Of a stretch of 64,000 nt of DNA, positions 32,819-42,784 are shown piece after piece. The translations under genes and the position numbers were made by a program. The notes below the pieces were generated by a model. It saw nothing but the letters and a program-made list of their open reading frames with translations, ran no database searches and was not told the origin of the DNA. The stretch lies in contig NZ_JAVFVT010000002.1 in NCBI RefSeq assembly GCF_030929555.1, forward strand, positions 124,001-188,000, given 5' to 3'. The stretch is from Paenibacillus sp. LHD-117. GTDB taxonomy: Bacteria > Bacillota > Bacilli > Paenibacillales > Paenibacillaceae. Within the stretch, counting starts at the first letter, position 1; each line of letters begins with the position of its first letter.

Positions 32819-34075
32819 TTGAGAAAAAGAAAAAACAAAAAAACATTCGCATATGTCGCTTTTACGATTTTGGCACTATTATCGATCGCTTTTGTCTTCA
32901 TTTGGTTTCTCCCTACGTTTACAGGAACTTCTATAAACACGCCAAACGCAACGGAGATAGCCGACTCTGCTTCCCCTTCTGCGGCGCCGGCAACGGAGAC
33001 GCCGTCCCCTACGCCCGATCCGACGCCTGCTCCGCCCGTCTTCGCCGAAGCGGTATGGATGGGGGTCGGCGATATTATGAGCCATTCCCCGCAGCTGCCG
33101 GGCGCTTACGACGCGGCTACCGGCAAGTATGATTTTAATCCCTTCTTCGCGAACGTCAAGCCGATTCTCGAGCAAGGCGACTGGGTGATGGCGAATTTGG
33201 AAACTCCGGTAGCCGGCGAGTCGTTCGGCTATTCCGGCTATCCGACCTTCAACGCGCCGACCGAGCTGGCGGAAGCTCTTCGGAATGCCGGCTTCAACTT
33301 GTTGTCCACCGCCAACAACCATTCGCTCGACAAAGGCGAGAAAGGCGTTCTTCGCACGCTGGAACATCTGAAGGCGCTGGGCCTGCAAGCCGTCGGTACG
33401 GCTTCTTCCCAAGCGGATGCCGATGCTCTAATCATCTCCGAGAAAAACGGCATTCGAATGGGACTGCTTGCGTACACCTATGGCACGAATGGCATTCCGA
33501 TTCCCGAAGGCAAGCCTTATCTCGTAAATCTGATCGACGAAACCAAGATCAAAGGCGACATCAAGCGGCTGCGCGAAGCGGGAGCCGATATCGTGACGGT
33601 ATCGCTCCACTTCGGCACGGAATACCAGACCGTCCCGAACGAGTCGCAGACGACGCTGGCGCGCGCCTTGGCCGCTGCCGGCGCCGATATCATCGCGGGC
33701 TCCCATCCCCACGTCCTGCAGCCTTACGAGGTTGTCGATACGTTTGATGAGCAGGGACGCCCGAAACAAGCGCTCATCATTTATTCGATGGGCAACTTCA
33801 TCTCGAACCAACGCGGAGATTCCAAGGATTACGGCGTCATCTTCAAAGTAAACGTGAAAAAAAACATGTCGGACAAGTCCGTCCAATTGACGGAAGTGGA
33901 GGCGATTCCGACTTGGGTGCACCGTTACCGCCTCGACAAATCGTATCGTTATCGCGTGCTTCCCGTGGAGGCGACGATTGCTGCCGCGGACGACAAACTT
34001 CTGAAGCCAACCGATTACGAGATGCTGAAGAGGGACTTCGCGATGTTGACCGAACGGCTGAAATCTATGAAATGA
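32819..34075 (+). CDS. CapA family metallophosphatase-like protein
   Basis: A 418-residue protein with an N-terminal membrane anchor (about residues 10-30) and a Pro/Thr/Ser linker. The CapA/PgsA domain follows: GVGDIMSHSP, NLETPV, TANNHSLDKG, SLHFGTEYQ and GSHPHVLQPYE are the metal-site motifs of calcineurin-like CapA folds. CapA proteins assist export or anchoring of poly-gamma-glutamate where capsule genes exist. Here no pgsB or pgsC is nearby, so a poly-glutamate role is not supported. It is probably a surface phosphoesterase-like protein. The start is TTG at 32819 behind GGAGAGG. Confidence 0.88.
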   Translation: MRKRKNKKTFAYVAFTILALLSIAFVFIWFLPTFTGTSINTPNATEIADSASPSAAPATETPSPTPDPTPAPPVFAEAVWMGVGDIMSHSPQLPGAYDAATGKYDFNPFFANVKPILEQGDWVMANLETPVAGESFGYSGYPTFNAPTELAEALRNAGFNLLSTANNHSLDKGEKGVLRTLEHLKALGLQAVGTASSQADADALIISEKNGIRMGLLAYTYGTNGIPIPEGKPYLVNLIDETKIKGDIKRLREAGADIVTVSLHFGTEYQTVPNESQTTLARALAAAGADIIAGSHPHVLQPYEVVDTFDEQGRPKQALIIYSMGNFISNQRGDSKDYGVIFKVNVKKNMSDKSVQLTEVEAIPTWVHRYRLDKSYRYRVLPVEATIAAADDKLLKPTDYEMLKRDFAMLTERLKSMK

Positions 34076-34078
34076 ACA

Positions 34079-34118
34079 AAGGGCTGTTCATGCCGCTTTT
34101 GGCGGCTGAACAGCCCTT
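34079..34118. terminator. hairpin between CapA and MarR genes
   Basis: AAGGGCTGTTCA pairs perfectly with TGAACAGCCCTT, with an inner CCGC/GCGG stem around TTTT. It lies between convergent genes. Flanking T content is low, so strength is uncertain. Confidence 0.65.
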
Positions 34119-34140
34119 CCTATATGGATGCGCGCCGCGG

Positions 34141-34569
34141 TCAATGATTCGCGACTTTGCCTAACAACAATACGAGCAATTGCTGGTTGTGCGCGGAGAT
34201 GCGATCCAGCGACTCGCCGATCAAGTTGCTTCGAATGCCTCTCCCCCGCTCCGCCTCCGCCTTGCCTTGCTCCGAGACGGTAATCCATACGATGCGACGG
34301 TCCTGATCGTCCCGCGAACGAACGATGAGCCCGTTGCGTTCCATCCGATCAAGCAAGGTGGTGACGGCTGCCGGCGTCGTCGACAAATACGGAATGAGAT
34401 CGGAAGGTTTCATCGGTTCCGAATCCAGAAGCAGCTCCAATACGTTCAGCTGGCCTTCGGTGAGCGGAGCCAGCGATTGCTCCAGATTGATTTTCCACTC
34501 GCGCGTCAGCTTCGTCCATACCTTCGTAAAGTCTTCGGAAATCATGCCATCCACCCGCTTCCTGTCCAT
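34141..34569 (-). CDS. MarR family transcriptional regulator
   Basis: A 142-residue winged-helix regulator. DLIPYLSTTPAAVTTLLDRM holds the recognition helix and RDDQDRRIVWITVSEQG the wing with the conserved DxR motif. The flanking helices form the dimer interface. A strong SD (TTAGGAGA) precedes the ATG, and a TATAAT-like -10 element lies near 34587-34582 on the minus strand. It stands alone, convergent with the CapA gene, so its target is not evident from context. Confidence 0.88.
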   Translation of the reverse strand: MDRKRVDGMISEDFTKVWTKLTREWKINLEQSLAPLTEGQLNVLELLLDSEPMKPSDLIPYLSTTPAAVTTLLDRMERNGLIVRSRDDQDRRIVWITVSEQGKAEAERGRGIRSNLIGESLDRISAHNQQLLVLLLGKVANH

Positions 34570-34760
34570 TATGAATCTCCTAACTCTATTATACCTATCG
34601 CGAATGTCGAATAAAAGGTTAACGCAATTAATAGTTTGCGCGCCTTATCGCCATGATCCCGAACCGTTTGACAGCAGAAGACATATAATGAGGCGACAGC
34701 CCATGTTCGCGGGTATTTCGGCGAGCGAGACGTTAATTGGCATGAGGGAGCGTGATTCGG

Positions 34761-34928
34761 GTGGATGAACGGAAATCGGAAGTGATACGCAGAATCAAAG
34801 CTTACGGCATCATCAAAGACCCACAGTGGCTGGACCGCCCTGACGAGCTGGTTCCGCTGTGGGTCATGTTGGAAGCGATGCTGGAGCTTATCGAGCGATT
34901 TAATCCCCCGAATCAGCCTTATGATTGA
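34761..34928 (+). CDS. 55-residue protein, convergent with parC
   Basis: A short frame starting [19 protein letters not shown], then [19 protein letters not shown] and an amphipathic helix ending [17 protein letters not shown] stands upstream of GTG at 34761; another GTG at 34752 is too close to it. Its last eight bases overlap the parC stop codon from the other strand. Composition is that of a soluble helical protein, with no known domain. The strong amphipathic pattern and the SD support coding, but homology is needed to be sure. Confidence 0.5.
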   Translation: MDERKSEVIRRIKAYGIIKDPQWLDRPDELVPLWVMLEAMLELIERFNPPNQPYD

Positions 34929-37375
34929 TGGAATGACGAGGCGGAACGGACAAACGTCGTTATGACATGATCAGGCTTCTCGATCGGGAACAGCGTCCTT
35001 CCGATCGACTTCCGCTCTTCAATCGGCGCCTTCTCCGAGTCGGCAGTCAAACGTGCGCCAGACGATGTAAGCGCAACGATTTCGAGCGGTTTCGTGCAGT
35101 AATAGGCGGCGATAAGCGCGGCGCCGTTGGAGCGTACCCGTTTGCCTTCCTTGAATTCGAACGTCTGGACGCCTTTCCCGCCTCTGCCTTGAATCGGATA
35201 ATCAAGCAGAAGCGAACGTTTCGCGTAGCCGAGATCGGAGATGACGAGAATCTCGCCTTCATCGTCGGCGACCCATAACGCGGACGTTATCTCGTCGTCT
35301 TCCCTTAAAGCAATTCCCTTCACGCCTGTAGCGACGCGGCCCATCGGATTCACTTCGGATTCGTCGAAGCGGATGCTCATGCCGTTCTTCGAGACGAGAA
35401 CGATATGTTTGGAGCCATCGCTCTGCGTGACGCTGATCACTTCGTCGCCGTCAGCGACCTTGCATGCGGCGACGGCCGTCGAACGCGTCGTCGCGTATTC
35501 CTTCAGCTCCGTCCGCTTGACCTGACCCCGCTTCGTGACGAAAACAAGCGATTGTCCCGATTCGTTTATGTCCTTCACCGGCAGGACGCTGACGATGCCG
35601 TCGTCCTTCGGCAGCGGAACGATATTGACGATCGCCGTCCCCGTATCCTTCCACTTGAATTCCGGAATTTGGTGGACGGGCAGCAAGTAGTATTGTCCCT
35701 TGCGCGTGAAGAGCAGCAAGCTATCGATCGTATTGACCAATAACATATCGCGGATGACGTCGCCTTCCTTCACGCCCGAATTGTCGAGCTCGCCTCCGGA
35801 ACGCGTGAACGACAGCATGCTGGTCCGCTTCATGTAGCCGTCCTTGCTCAGCGTGACGAGAACATCCTCCGGCGTAACCATCACTTCAAGGTTAACCTTT
35901 AGCTCCTCGACCTCGCCCTGTATATCGGAACGGCGGTCTATACCGTACTTATCCCGAATTTCGGTCAATTCTTCGCGAATGACTCCGATCAGCTTTTTCT
36001 CGCTTTCCAGGATGGAACGCAAGTAAGCGATCCGGCGCTGCGCCTCCTTCAATTCCTTCTCCAGCGAAGTAATCTCCAGGTTCGTGAGCCTGTAGAGCTG
36101 CAAGGTCAGAATCGCGTCTGCTTGACGCTCCGTAAAGCCGAACTTCGCCACGAGATTGTCCTGCGCGTCTCCGCGGTTCTTCGACGCTTTAATCGTCGCG
36201 ATGATCTCGTCCAGCAAATTCAGCGCCTTCACAAGTCCTTCGACGACATGCGCGCGATCTTCGGCTTTCTCAAGCTCGTATTTGGTGCGGTGGGTAACGA
36301 CTTCCTTCTGATGGTCGACGTAAGCGGACAACATTGGCAGCAGGCCAAGCTGCTGCGGCGCTTTGTTGACGATGGCAACCATATTGAAGTTATACGTCAC
36401 CTGCAGATCGGTTTTCTTCAACAAATAGGCAAGAATTCCGCTTGCGTCTGCATCCTTCTTCAGCTCGACGACGATGCGAAGCCCATTGCGGCCGCTCTCG
36501 TCGCGCACCTCCGCGATCCCCTCGACCTTTTTCTCCAGCCGAATGTTCTCCATCGCCGTGACAAGCCGCGATTTGACGACTTGATATGGAATTTCGGTGA
36601 TGACGATCTGCTGCTTGCCGCCCCGCATATCCTCGATGGCCGTCTTCGAGCGAATATAAATGCGGCCTTTGCCCGTCGTATACGCTTCCCGAATCCCTTC
36701 TTCGCCCATGATCAGGCCGCCCGTCGGGAAGTCGGGGCCTTTCACGATGGCCATAAGCTGTTCAAGCGGCAGCTGCGGATTCGCCATAAAGGCGATGCAA
36801 GCGTCTATGATCTCGCGAAGGTTATGCGGTGGAATCTCCGTCGCGAAGCCGGAAGAGATACCGCTGACCCCGTTTACCAGCAGGTTTGGATAACGGGATG
36901 GCAGTACAACCGGCTCCTTCGTCGTATTATCGAAGTTGTCTTTGAACTGCACGGTTCGTTTGTCGATGTCGCGAAGCAGCTCCATCGCGATTTTGGACAA
37001 CCGAGCTTCGGTATATCTCATCGCCGCCGCCGGATCGTCGTCCTGCGAACCCCAGTTGCCATGGCCGTCGACGAGCGGATGTCCCATCTTCCACGGCTGC
37101 GCCATGCGTACCATGCCTTCATAGATCGAAGAATCGCCGTGCGGATGATAGTTGCCCATGACGTCGCCTACCGTCTTGGCCGACTTGCGGTATGGCTTGT
37201 CCGGCGTATTGCCGGCATCGTACATGGCGTACAGGATACGCCGCTGCACGGGCTTAAGCCCGTCGCGGACGTCGGGAATGGCGCGGTCCTGAATGATGTA
37301 TTTCGAATAACGTCCGAAGCGGTCTCCAACGACCTCCTCCAGGAACGCCGGCAGGAATTGTTCCAGGATACTCAT
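34919..37375 (-). CDS. parC: DNA topoisomerase IV subunit A
   Basis: An 818-residue type IIA topoisomerase subunit that decatenates daughter chromosomes together with ParE. The winged-helix domain holds the active-site Tyr121 in [11 protein letters not shown]. The quinolone-determining stretch [10 protein letters not shown] has Ser82 and Glu86, the drug-sensitive state. C-terminal beta-pinwheel repeats occupy about residues 500-800, without the GyrA box QRRGGKG, which marks ParC rather than GyrA. It begins 11 bases behind parE and shares its promoter. Confidence 0.95.
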   Translation of the reverse strand: MSILEQFLPAFLEEVVGDRFGRYSKYIIQDRAIPDVRDGLKPVQRRILYAMYDAGNTPDKPYRKSAKTVGDVMGNYHPHGDSSIYEGMVRMAQPWKMGHPLVDGHGNWGSQDDDPAAAMRYTEARLSKIAMELLRDIDKRTVQFKDNFDNTTKEPVVLPSRYPNLLVNGVSGISSGFATEIPPHNLREIIDACIAFMANPQLPLEQLMAIVKGPDFPTGGLIMGEEGIREAYTTGKGRIYIRSKTAIEDMRGGKQQIVITEIPYQVVKSRLVTAMENIRLEKKVEGIAEVRDESGRNGLRIVVELKKDADASGILAYLLKKTDLQVTYNFNMVAIVNKAPQQLGLLPMLSAYVDHQKEVVTHRTKYELEKAEDRAHVVEGLVKALNLLDEIIATIKASKNRGDAQDNLVAKFGFTERQADAILTLQLYRLTNLEITSLEKELKEAQRRIAYLRSILESEKKLIGVIREELTEIRDKYGIDRRSDIQGEVEELKVNLEVMVTPEDVLVTLSKDGYMKRTSMLSFTRSGGELDNSGVKEGDVIRDMLLVNTIDSLLLFTRKGQYYLLPVHQIPEFKWKDTGTAIVNIVPLPKDDGIVSVLPVKDINESGQSLVFVTKRGQVKRTELKEYATTRSTAVAACKVADGDEVISVTQSDGSKHIVLVSKNGMSIRFDESEVNPMGRVATGVKGIALREDDEITSALWVADDEGEILVISDLGYAKRSLLLDYPIQGRGGKGVQTFEFKEGKRVRSNGAALIAAYYCTKPLEIVALTSSGARLTADSEKAPIEERKSIGRTLFPIEKPDHVITTFVRSASSFHQS

Positions 37376-37386
37376 GCTAATCCCCC

Positions 37387-39357
37387 TTACTCTTCAAATT
37401 CCGTAAAATCTACGTTCTCGATAATCCAGCGCTTGCGCGGATCCACCTTGTCGCCCATCAGCGTCGATACCCGGCGCTCCGCCTTGGCCGCGTCTTCGAT
37501 CTGCACTTGCAGCAGCGTGCGCGATTCCGGATTCATCGTCGTTTCCCAAAGCTGGTCCGGGTTCATCTCCCCGAGACCCTTGTAGCGCTGAAGCTCGTAG
37601 CCTTTCCCGTATTCCTTCAAATAGTTCTGCAGCTGCTCGTCCGTCCACGCGTAACGCACCGTCTCGAGCTTCCCGGACTTGCGCGTAATCTTGAAGAGCG
37701 GCGGCTGCGCAATATAGATGCGACCGCTGTCGATCAGCGGTTTCATATACCGGTAGAAAAATGTCAGGAGCAGCACCTGGATATGGGCGCCGTCCGTGTC
37801 CGCATCCGTCATAATAATGATTTTGTTATAGTTGCTTTCTTCGGCTTCGAATTCCGGACCCACGCCCGCTCCGATCGCCGAAATGATCGCTTTGTACTCG
37901 TCGTTTTTGAGAATATCGACGAGCTTGGCCTTTTCCGGATTCATCGGCTTGCCCTTCAGAGGCAGAATCGCCTGATGTTTCGAATCCCTTCCCTGCTTGG
38001 CGGATCCGCCCGCGGAATCGCCTTCCACGATGAACAGCTCGTTGCGCGCGTAATCCTTCGATTGCGCCGGCGTCAGCTTGCCGCCCAGATTGGAGCTTTC
38101 GCTTTTTTTCTTGCCGCTGCGGATTTCCTCGCGCGCCTTGCGGGCCGCTTCGCGGGCCTTCGACGCCTGCACGGCCTTCTTCAGCAGCGATTGGGCGACC
38201 TGCGGGTTTTCCTCGAGGAACACTTGCATCTTCTCCGCGACGACGGCGTCCACCGCGCTGCGCGCGGAAGCGCTGCCGAGCTGATCCTTGGTCTGGCCGA
38301 CGAACTCGACTTCGGACATCTTAATATTGATGACGGCCATCATGCCTTCGCGCAAATCGTTGCCTTCGAGATTTTTGTCCTTTTCCTTAAGCAGAGCGGC
38401 TTTGCGAGCATAATCGTTCATAACGCGCGTATACGCCGTTTTGAAGCCCGTCTCGTGCGTGCCGCCGCCGCGCGTAGGGATGGAATTGACGAATGACGCG
38501 ATCGTTTCAGTATATCCGTCGTTATACTGGAGCGCGACTTCGACCTCGATGTCGTCGCGTTCGCCGGCGAAGTGGACGACGTCGTGCAAGACCGTCTTCT
38601 CCTCGTTCAGGAACTGCACGAACTCGCTTGCGCCGCCTTCGTAATGGAATACATCCGATTTGCCGCTTCGGTCGTCCTTGATCGTCACTTTCAACCCCGA
38701 ATTCAGGAATGCGATCTCTTGCAGGCGTTCGGCAAGCGTATCGTAGTTGAACGACGTGCCGTTCTGGAATACCCTTCCATCCGGCTTGAACGTCACCTTC
38801 GTCCCCGTGCGGTTCGTATTGCCGATCTGTTCGAGGCCGGTCACCGGCTCGCCGACATGCTCTTTGCCGCTGTCGTCCACCCAATACTCGAATCTCATTT
38901 TATGTATTTTGCCGTCGCGGAAAATCTCGACCTCGAGCCATTCGGACAACGCGTTCGTAACCGAAGCGCCGACGCCATGGAGGCCGCCCGATTTCTTATA
39001 GCCGCCTCCGCCGAACTTGCCGCCCGCGTGGAGAATCGTATAGACGACCTGCGGCGTCGGAATGCCGGTCTTGTGCATGCCTGTCGGGATGCCCCGCCCG
39101 TTGTCGTGTACGGTGATGGAACCGTTCTTATGGAGCGTCACCTCGATCGAGGAACAAAACTTCGCCAAATGCTCGTCCACGGCGTTGTCGACGATCTCCC
39201 ATACCAGATGGTGCAAACCGGAGACGCTGGTGCTTCCTATGTACATGCCAGGGCGTTTCCTAACTGCCGTCAATCCCTCGAGCACTTGTATATCATCGGC
39301 CTCGTAATTCCGTTCCGTGGCCGTTCCGTTCATGAATAAATCCATTTGCTCAGCCAT
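37387..39357 (-). CDS. parE: DNA topoisomerase IV subunit B
   Basis: A 656-residue ATPase subunit of topoisomerase IV. The GHKL ATP site is seen as [25 protein letters not shown] and [13 protein letters not shown]. The TOPRIM metal site is [14 protein letters not shown] with [10 protein letters not shown]. The Lys-rich insert around residues 390-425 is usual for Bacillus ParE. Transcription starts from a promoter whose spacer is filled by a perfect LexA box, so the operon should be SOS-inducible. The ATG at 39357 lies about 160 bases from the promoter. Confidence 0.95.
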   Translation of the reverse strand: MAEQMDLFMNGTATERNYEADDIQVLEGLTAVRKRPGMYIGSTSVSGLHHLVWEIVDNAVDEHLAKFCSSIEVTLHKNGSITVHDNGRGIPTGMHKTGIPTPQVVYTILHAGGKFGGGGYKKSGGLHGVGASVTNALSEWLEVEIFRDGKIHKMRFEYWVDDSGKEHVGEPVTGLEQIGNTNRTGTKVTFKPDGRVFQNGTSFNYDTLAERLQEIAFLNSGLKVTIKDDRSGKSDVFHYEGGASEFVQFLNEEKTVLHDVVHFAGERDDIEVEVALQYNDGYTETIASFVNSIPTRGGGTHETGFKTAYTRVMNDYARKAALLKEKDKNLEGNDLREGMMAVINIKMSEVEFVGQTKDQLGSASARSAVDAVVAEKMQVFLEENPQVAQSLLKKAVQASKAREAARKAREEIRSGKKKSESSNLGGKLTPAQSKDYARNELFIVEGDSAGGSAKQGRDSKHQAILPLKGKPMNPEKAKLVDILKNDEYKAIISAIGAGVGPEFEAEESNYNKIIIMTDADTDGAHIQVLLLTFFYRYMKPLIDSGRIYIAQPPLFKITRKSGKLETVRYAWTDEQLQNYLKEYGKGYELQRYKGLGEMNPDQLWETTMNPESRTLLQVQIEDAAKAERRVSTLMGDKVDPRKRWIIENVDFTEFEE

Positions 39358-39512
39358 GAGCTTCCCCCAGTCCGTAAATCTCGTTTATCTTCAAGCTATT
39401 TTAAAGCAAGACAATCCTTTCGTAAAGTCATGATCGTAAAGGATGTTTTGCTGCCGTTCCGGAACGGCCCCTTCCGGCGACCCATAATGCCGTAATGGCA
39501 AGCAATTTAACC

Positions 39513-39541
39513 ATTTTATCAAATCGAACGAACGTTCGCAA
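39513..39541 (-). promoter_or_regulatory. parEC promoter with LexA (SOS) box
   Basis: On the minus strand TTGCGA (39541-39536), 17 bases, TAAAAT (39518-39513). Bases 39525-39538, CGAACGAACGTTCG, match the Bacillus LexA consensus CGAACRNRYGTTCG at every fixed position and lie in the spacer, where bound LexA would exclude RNA polymerase. Confidence 0.85.
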
Positions 39542-39667
39542 AATAATCTTTGTTGTTCCGATAATAGCGGGACATCGTAACAGGACATCCCATTCCAAGG
39601 TCGTTCAGGAAACATGCGAAGTTGTTACCATGGTGCGCATTTCGGCCGTCCCTTATGCCGCGCGGAT

Positions 39668-39696
39668 GAAAAAAGGATGCTGGATCAGCATCCTTT
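39668..39696 (-). terminator. intrinsic terminator of the M14 peptidase gene
   Basis: AAAGGATGCTG/CAGCATCCTTT with a three-base loop. On the minus strand the stem runs into six T residues. It separates the peptidase gene from parEC. No gene is seen in the 300 bases between it and parE apart from the SOS promoter. Confidence 0.85.
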
Positions 39697-39723
39697 CCTC
39701 CATTCGGGACGATCCCGAAGCGG

Positions 39724-40914
39724 TTACATATACAAAGCGGCGAGCATAATCCCGAGCGTATGCCCGTATATTTCCCCGAATTGCTCAATGGGCAGCGGAT
39801 TGACCCCGCTTCCCAGCTCCAGCGTAAAACCGGGCAGCCGGAAGTCTTGTATGAACCAATCCTTGTAGCCGGCCGTGCTGTCCACGTACCGGACCGCCTC
39901 GTATCCGCTGACGGCGGCGAATTCGTTCGCCAATACTTCGGATTGCGGCGGCTCGAGTCCCTCGAAGCCCCAATAGATAACCTGGCCTTGCGTATGGAAC
40001 GCCAGTACGCGCTGGAATCCGCTGCCGCGCGTCAATTCCGCCAGCGCCTGCACCTCCGGCTCCGTGAGCGGAGCAGAACCCGAATAGTCGCGGGGCGCCG
40101 GCTCTTGCGGCCCCTGGACGGCATCGCGTTCCCACAAAGCCGGGAATTGTTTGTTCAGATCGACCCCGCGAATATTTGCTTTCCAGCCATCAAAATTTTC
40201 GCTGCCTCCGTTGATCGCAAGCGCTTCGCTGCGGTACGGTTCATAAGTCGGCAACCCGCTGACGACCAGATTGACGCCGTCAGGATTCACCATCGGCACG
40301 ACCGATAGCGATGTGGTCAAATATTGCGGATACATCGCCAGCCCGCCAAGATCCGTGCTGTTCGTCAGCGCGAGCAAATAATCATTCAGGAATTGCATGA
40401 TGACGGATGTCGTAATCCATTCGTTCGCATGGATCGATCCGTTGAAGTGAACTTTTTTCTGTCCGCCTCCGATAACGACTTCGGGAATCGACTTGCCCAT
40501 CACCGACGAGCCGATCTCGGATCGCCTCAGGAACGGGTAGATATCCGCCAGCCGATTCAAGTCCTGCAGCAGCGATCCGTATCCGTACTCCCGCTTCGGT
40601 TCGACGACGCGGCTCGTAACCCTGCGCGGCACCGATACTTTGGAGCCGATGGACAGCAGTCCGCCTTGCAGCCCCGGGTTGCTTTGTATGAGCAGATCGA
40701 CCGAAACGCCGTTCATCGTCGCGATGCGCCAAAGCGAATCTCCTGCGATGACCGTATGCTCCGCCCACATGTAACCCGGTATGTTAACCGTATCGCCGAT
40801 CGCTAATGCTTGCGGGATCGCTTCGCGATTGGAATCCAAAATCAATTGATAAGGGACGCCGAACAAAATGCTGTATTTCCATAACGTATCCCCCGGCCTA
40901 ACCTTCACTTGCAT
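39724..40914 (-). CDS. LysM-containing M14 family gamma-D-glutamyl-diamino acid endopeptidase
   Basis: A 396-residue carboxypeptidase-fold enzyme with two N-terminal LysM domains (about residues 2-47 and 52-97, VRPGDTLWKYSILFG and VIAGDSLWRIATMNG). An M14 catalytic domain follows: zinc ligands in SIHANEW and AFHTQG, and the catalytic Glu in FTLELGSG. This plan matches endopeptidase I of Lysinibacillus sphaericus and YqgT-like proteins, which cut the gamma-D-Glu to diaminopimelate bond in peptidoglycan, often during sporulation. There is no signal peptide, as in those mother-cell enzymes. GGGAGG precedes the ATG. Confidence 0.9.
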   Translation of the reverse strand: MQVKVRPGDTLWKYSILFGVPYQLILDSNREAIPQALAIGDTVNIPGYMWAEHTVIAGDSLWRIATMNGVSVDLLIQSNPGLQGGLLSIGSKVSVPRRVTSRVVEPKREYGYGSLLQDLNRLADIYPFLRRSEIGSSVMGKSIPEVVIGGGQKKVHFNGSIHANEWITTSVIMQFLNDYLLALTNSTDLGGLAMYPQYLTTSLSVVPMVNPDGVNLVVSGLPTYEPYRSEALAINGGSENFDGWKANIRGVDLNKQFPALWERDAVQGPQEPAPRDYSGSAPLTEPEVQALAELTRGSGFQRVLAFHTQGQVIYWGFEGLEPPQSEVLANEFAAVSGYEAVRYVDSTAGYKDWFIQDFRLPGFTLELGSGVNPLPIEQFGEIYGHTLGIMLAALYM

Positions 40915-41040
40915 GCTTTTGCCTCCCCATACGTAAGCGGTCGTTCATGCTCCAATCGTGCAGTCGCATTCTACCTTATCGTATGGCGGGGATTAGCATG
41001 AGGTTCGGTTAGGGCGGATAACGCCTTTGACGAAACACGC

Positions 41041-41319
41041 CTATTTGTACTTGCTCCAGCTCGGATCGCTGTTGTCGAGCAAGTAAGAAAAATCGTTTTC
41101 TTTTTGCTTCTTCTCGCGTTTCTTCGCTTCTTCGGCTTCCTTGCGCTCGCGCTCTTTGCGATCTGTGTCTTCTTGCTTTAACTGATCGGATTGTTCTTTC
41201 AGCTTCTTAAGCACGTCCGCGCCGAGCAGCTCCTTCAGCGTCGCTCCTTGCTCCGGAGCCGCCGACGCGTTGTTTTGCTACTTATTGGATCCGTCATGCC
41301 GCTTCTGCTTCTTGCCCAT
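41041..41319 (-). pseudogene. yqkE: yqkE (DUF3886) interrupted by an in-frame TAG codon
   Basis: An ATG at 41319, with AGGTGA nine bases upstream, opens MGKKQKRHDGSNK and meets TAG at 41280-41278. The same frame then continues without another stop for 78 codons, to a second TAG at 41041. The downstream part (ATLKELLGADVLKKLKEQ, a Lys/Glu-rich helix, and the ending DPSWSKYK) is the conserved body of YqkE/DUF3886. No good start follows the first TAG: the only GTG lies inside the conserved domain. It sits 13 bases behind purT. The nonsense codon falls in a poorly conserved linker, so a recent mutation, a sequencing error or readthrough are all possible. Confidence 0.75.
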
Positions 41320-41332
41320 AGCCGTTGTTCAC

Positions 41333-42517
41333 CTACTTGCCGGAGTATTCGATAAATAAGGATTCCGCCGCAGTACGCGCCAGATATCTTGCAGCGTCGA
41401 TATCGCCGGCGCTGGACAACGCAACGGCCATCCTGCGTCCGACCTTCGTTTCCGGCTTGCCGAATAAGCGCACTTGCGTATTCGGAACGGATAACGCCTC
41501 TTCGATGCCTCCGATCCGGAAGTCGCTTGCTTCGCGGTCCGCTTTGAGCGTATGGGACGCCCCCGGCGTCAGCAGCCGGATCGTTGGAATTGGGAAGCCC
41601 AATATCGCGCGCACATGCAGCGCGAACTCCGACAGATCCTGCGTCGCCATCGTCACCATGCCCGTATCGTGCGGACGCGGAGACACCTCGCTGAACAGGA
41701 CGCCATTCGGCGTTATGAACAGTTCCACGCCATAGATGCCATAGCCGCCAAGCTCTTCCGTAATGCGAAGGGCGATATCTTCCGCCTCGCGAATATGGGC
41801 TTCGCTCATCGCATGCGGCTGCCACGATTCGATATAATCGCCGTCCTTCTGGACATGGCCGATCGGCGGGCAATAACTCGTGCCGGAGACGGAACGAACC
41901 GTCAAGAGCGTAATTTCCGAATCAAACGTAATAAATCCTTCGACGATGATGCGCGTCTTCTTGGCGCGCCCGCCTTCCATCGCGTAATTCCAGCAGCTCT
42001 CCAGCTCCGCTTCGGAGCGGCAGACGCTCTGGCCTTTGCCCGACGAGCTCATGATCGGTTTGATGACGCATGGGAATCCGAGCTCGCTTGCGGCGGCTCG
42101 CAGCTCCTCCAGCGAATCGGCGAACCGGTACGGCGCCGTCGGCAAGCCAAGCGTCTCGGCGGCAAGCCTGCGGATGCCTTCGCGGTCCATCGTTAAGCGG
42201 GCGGCGCGAGCGGTCGGGATGACGCGATGGCCTTCGCTCTCGAGCGCAAGAAGCGTCTCCGTTGCGATCGCCTCGATTTCCGGAACGATCAGGTCAGGTC
42301 GTTCCTCCTCGATGATGCGGCGAATCGCCTCTCCGTCCAGCATGTCGGTTACGTACTTCCGATGCGCGACCTGCATGGCCGGCGCGTTGTCGTACCGGTC
42401 GACGGCGATCGTCTCGACGCCAAGCCGCTGTGCTTCCAGCACGACTTCCTTGCCGAGCTCGCCGGAGCCGAGCAACATGATTTTACGGGCTTGCGAAGAT
42501 AAAGGTGATCCATACAT
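41333..42517 (-). CDS. purT: formate-dependent phosphoribosylglycinamide formyltransferase
   Basis: A 394-residue ATP-grasp enzyme that formylates GAR in purine synthesis using formate and ATP instead of formyl-tetrahydrofolate. Visible motifs are [19 protein letters not shown] at the N-terminal domain, [12 protein letters not shown] as the ATP-grasp loop, and [20 protein letters not shown] with the metal-binding Glu and Asn. Length equals the family norm when the ATG at 42517 is used, with AGGAGG ten bases before it; a frame extension to 42625 is spurious. The SD is inside a strong hairpin, and a repeat element fills the leader further upstream. No other purine genes are near. Confidence 0.95.
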   Translation of the reverse strand: MYGSPLSSQARKIMLLGSGELGKEVVLEAQRLGVETIAVDRYDNAPAMQVAHRKYVTDMLDGEAIRRIIEEERPDLIVPEIEAIATETLLALESEGHRVIPTARAARLTMDREGIRRLAAETLGLPTAPYRFADSLEELRAAASELGFPCVIKPIMSSSGKGQSVCRSEAELESCWNYAMEGGRAKKTRIIVEGFITFDSEITLLTVRSVSGTSYCPPIGHVQKDGDYIESWQPHAMSEAHIREAEDIALRITEELGGYGIYGVELFITPNGVLFSEVSPRPHDTGMVTMATQDLSEFALHVRAILGFPIPTIRLLTPGASHTLKADREASDFRIGGIEEALSVPNTQVRLFGKPETKVGRRMAVALSSAGDIDAARYLARTAAESLFIEYSGK

Positions 42518-42522
42518 AACAA

Positions 42523-42565
42523 AAGAACCTCCTGGAAACATGATGTTTCCATTGTGGAGGTTCTT
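42523..42565 (-). promoter_or_regulatory. hairpin that sequesters the purT ribosome binding site
   Basis: On the minus strand AAGAACCTCC pairs with GGAGGTTCTT (10 bp), and inside it TGGAAACAT pairs with ATGTTTCCA (9 bp, one-base loop). The 3' arm contains the SD of purT and is followed by TTTTG. The structure should either block translation or act as a leader terminator unless an upstream alternative fold or factor opens it. I found no known purine, THF or other riboswitch core in the leader. Confidence 0.7.
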
Positions 42566-42588
42566 CGCCCAAAAATCAATATAAGGAT

Positions 42589-42753
42589 GTTCAAAAGTCC
42601 GATTACGATTACGATGGGATGCCAAGTAGCTTACTCGACGTCGAATATTGAACTCAGCCGAAACTTCCGTTGCTCACGTAGCTCTGCTACGCTCCGCTAC
42701 TCAGTTTCTAGCTTCATTCAATCTTCTCGGTACTCGAAACCGAACTTTTGAAC
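42589..42753. repeat. intergenic repeat with terminal inverted repeats, copy A
   Basis: The ends GTTCAAAAGTCCG and CGAACTTTTGAAC are inverted copies (12 of 13). The 165-base body shares long blocks with copy B at 58157-58401 in the same orientation, for example GCTCACGTAGCT, GCTACGCTCCGCT and TTCTAGCTTCATTCAA-like segments. No open frame of note is inside, so it resembles a non-autonomous miniature element. Confidence 0.75.
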
Positions 42754-42784
42754 TTTCATTTAACTCACATTCACTCAAACAAAC

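Noticed and set aside
32819..34075. Poly-gamma-glutamate capsule locus
   Set aside because: Only a CapA-type protein is present, with no capB/pgsB or capC/pgsC nearby, so a capsule operon is not supported.
36122..37585. 487-codon open frame antisense to parC
   Set aside because: It lies wholly opposite a strongly conserved gene, has no family motif or SD, and is explained by GC-rich codon use.
42566..42784. Purine or THF riboswitch in the purT leader
   Set aside because: No purine-riboswitch loop-loop motif or THF-riboswitch core is present; the leader holds a repeat element and the SD hairpin instead.
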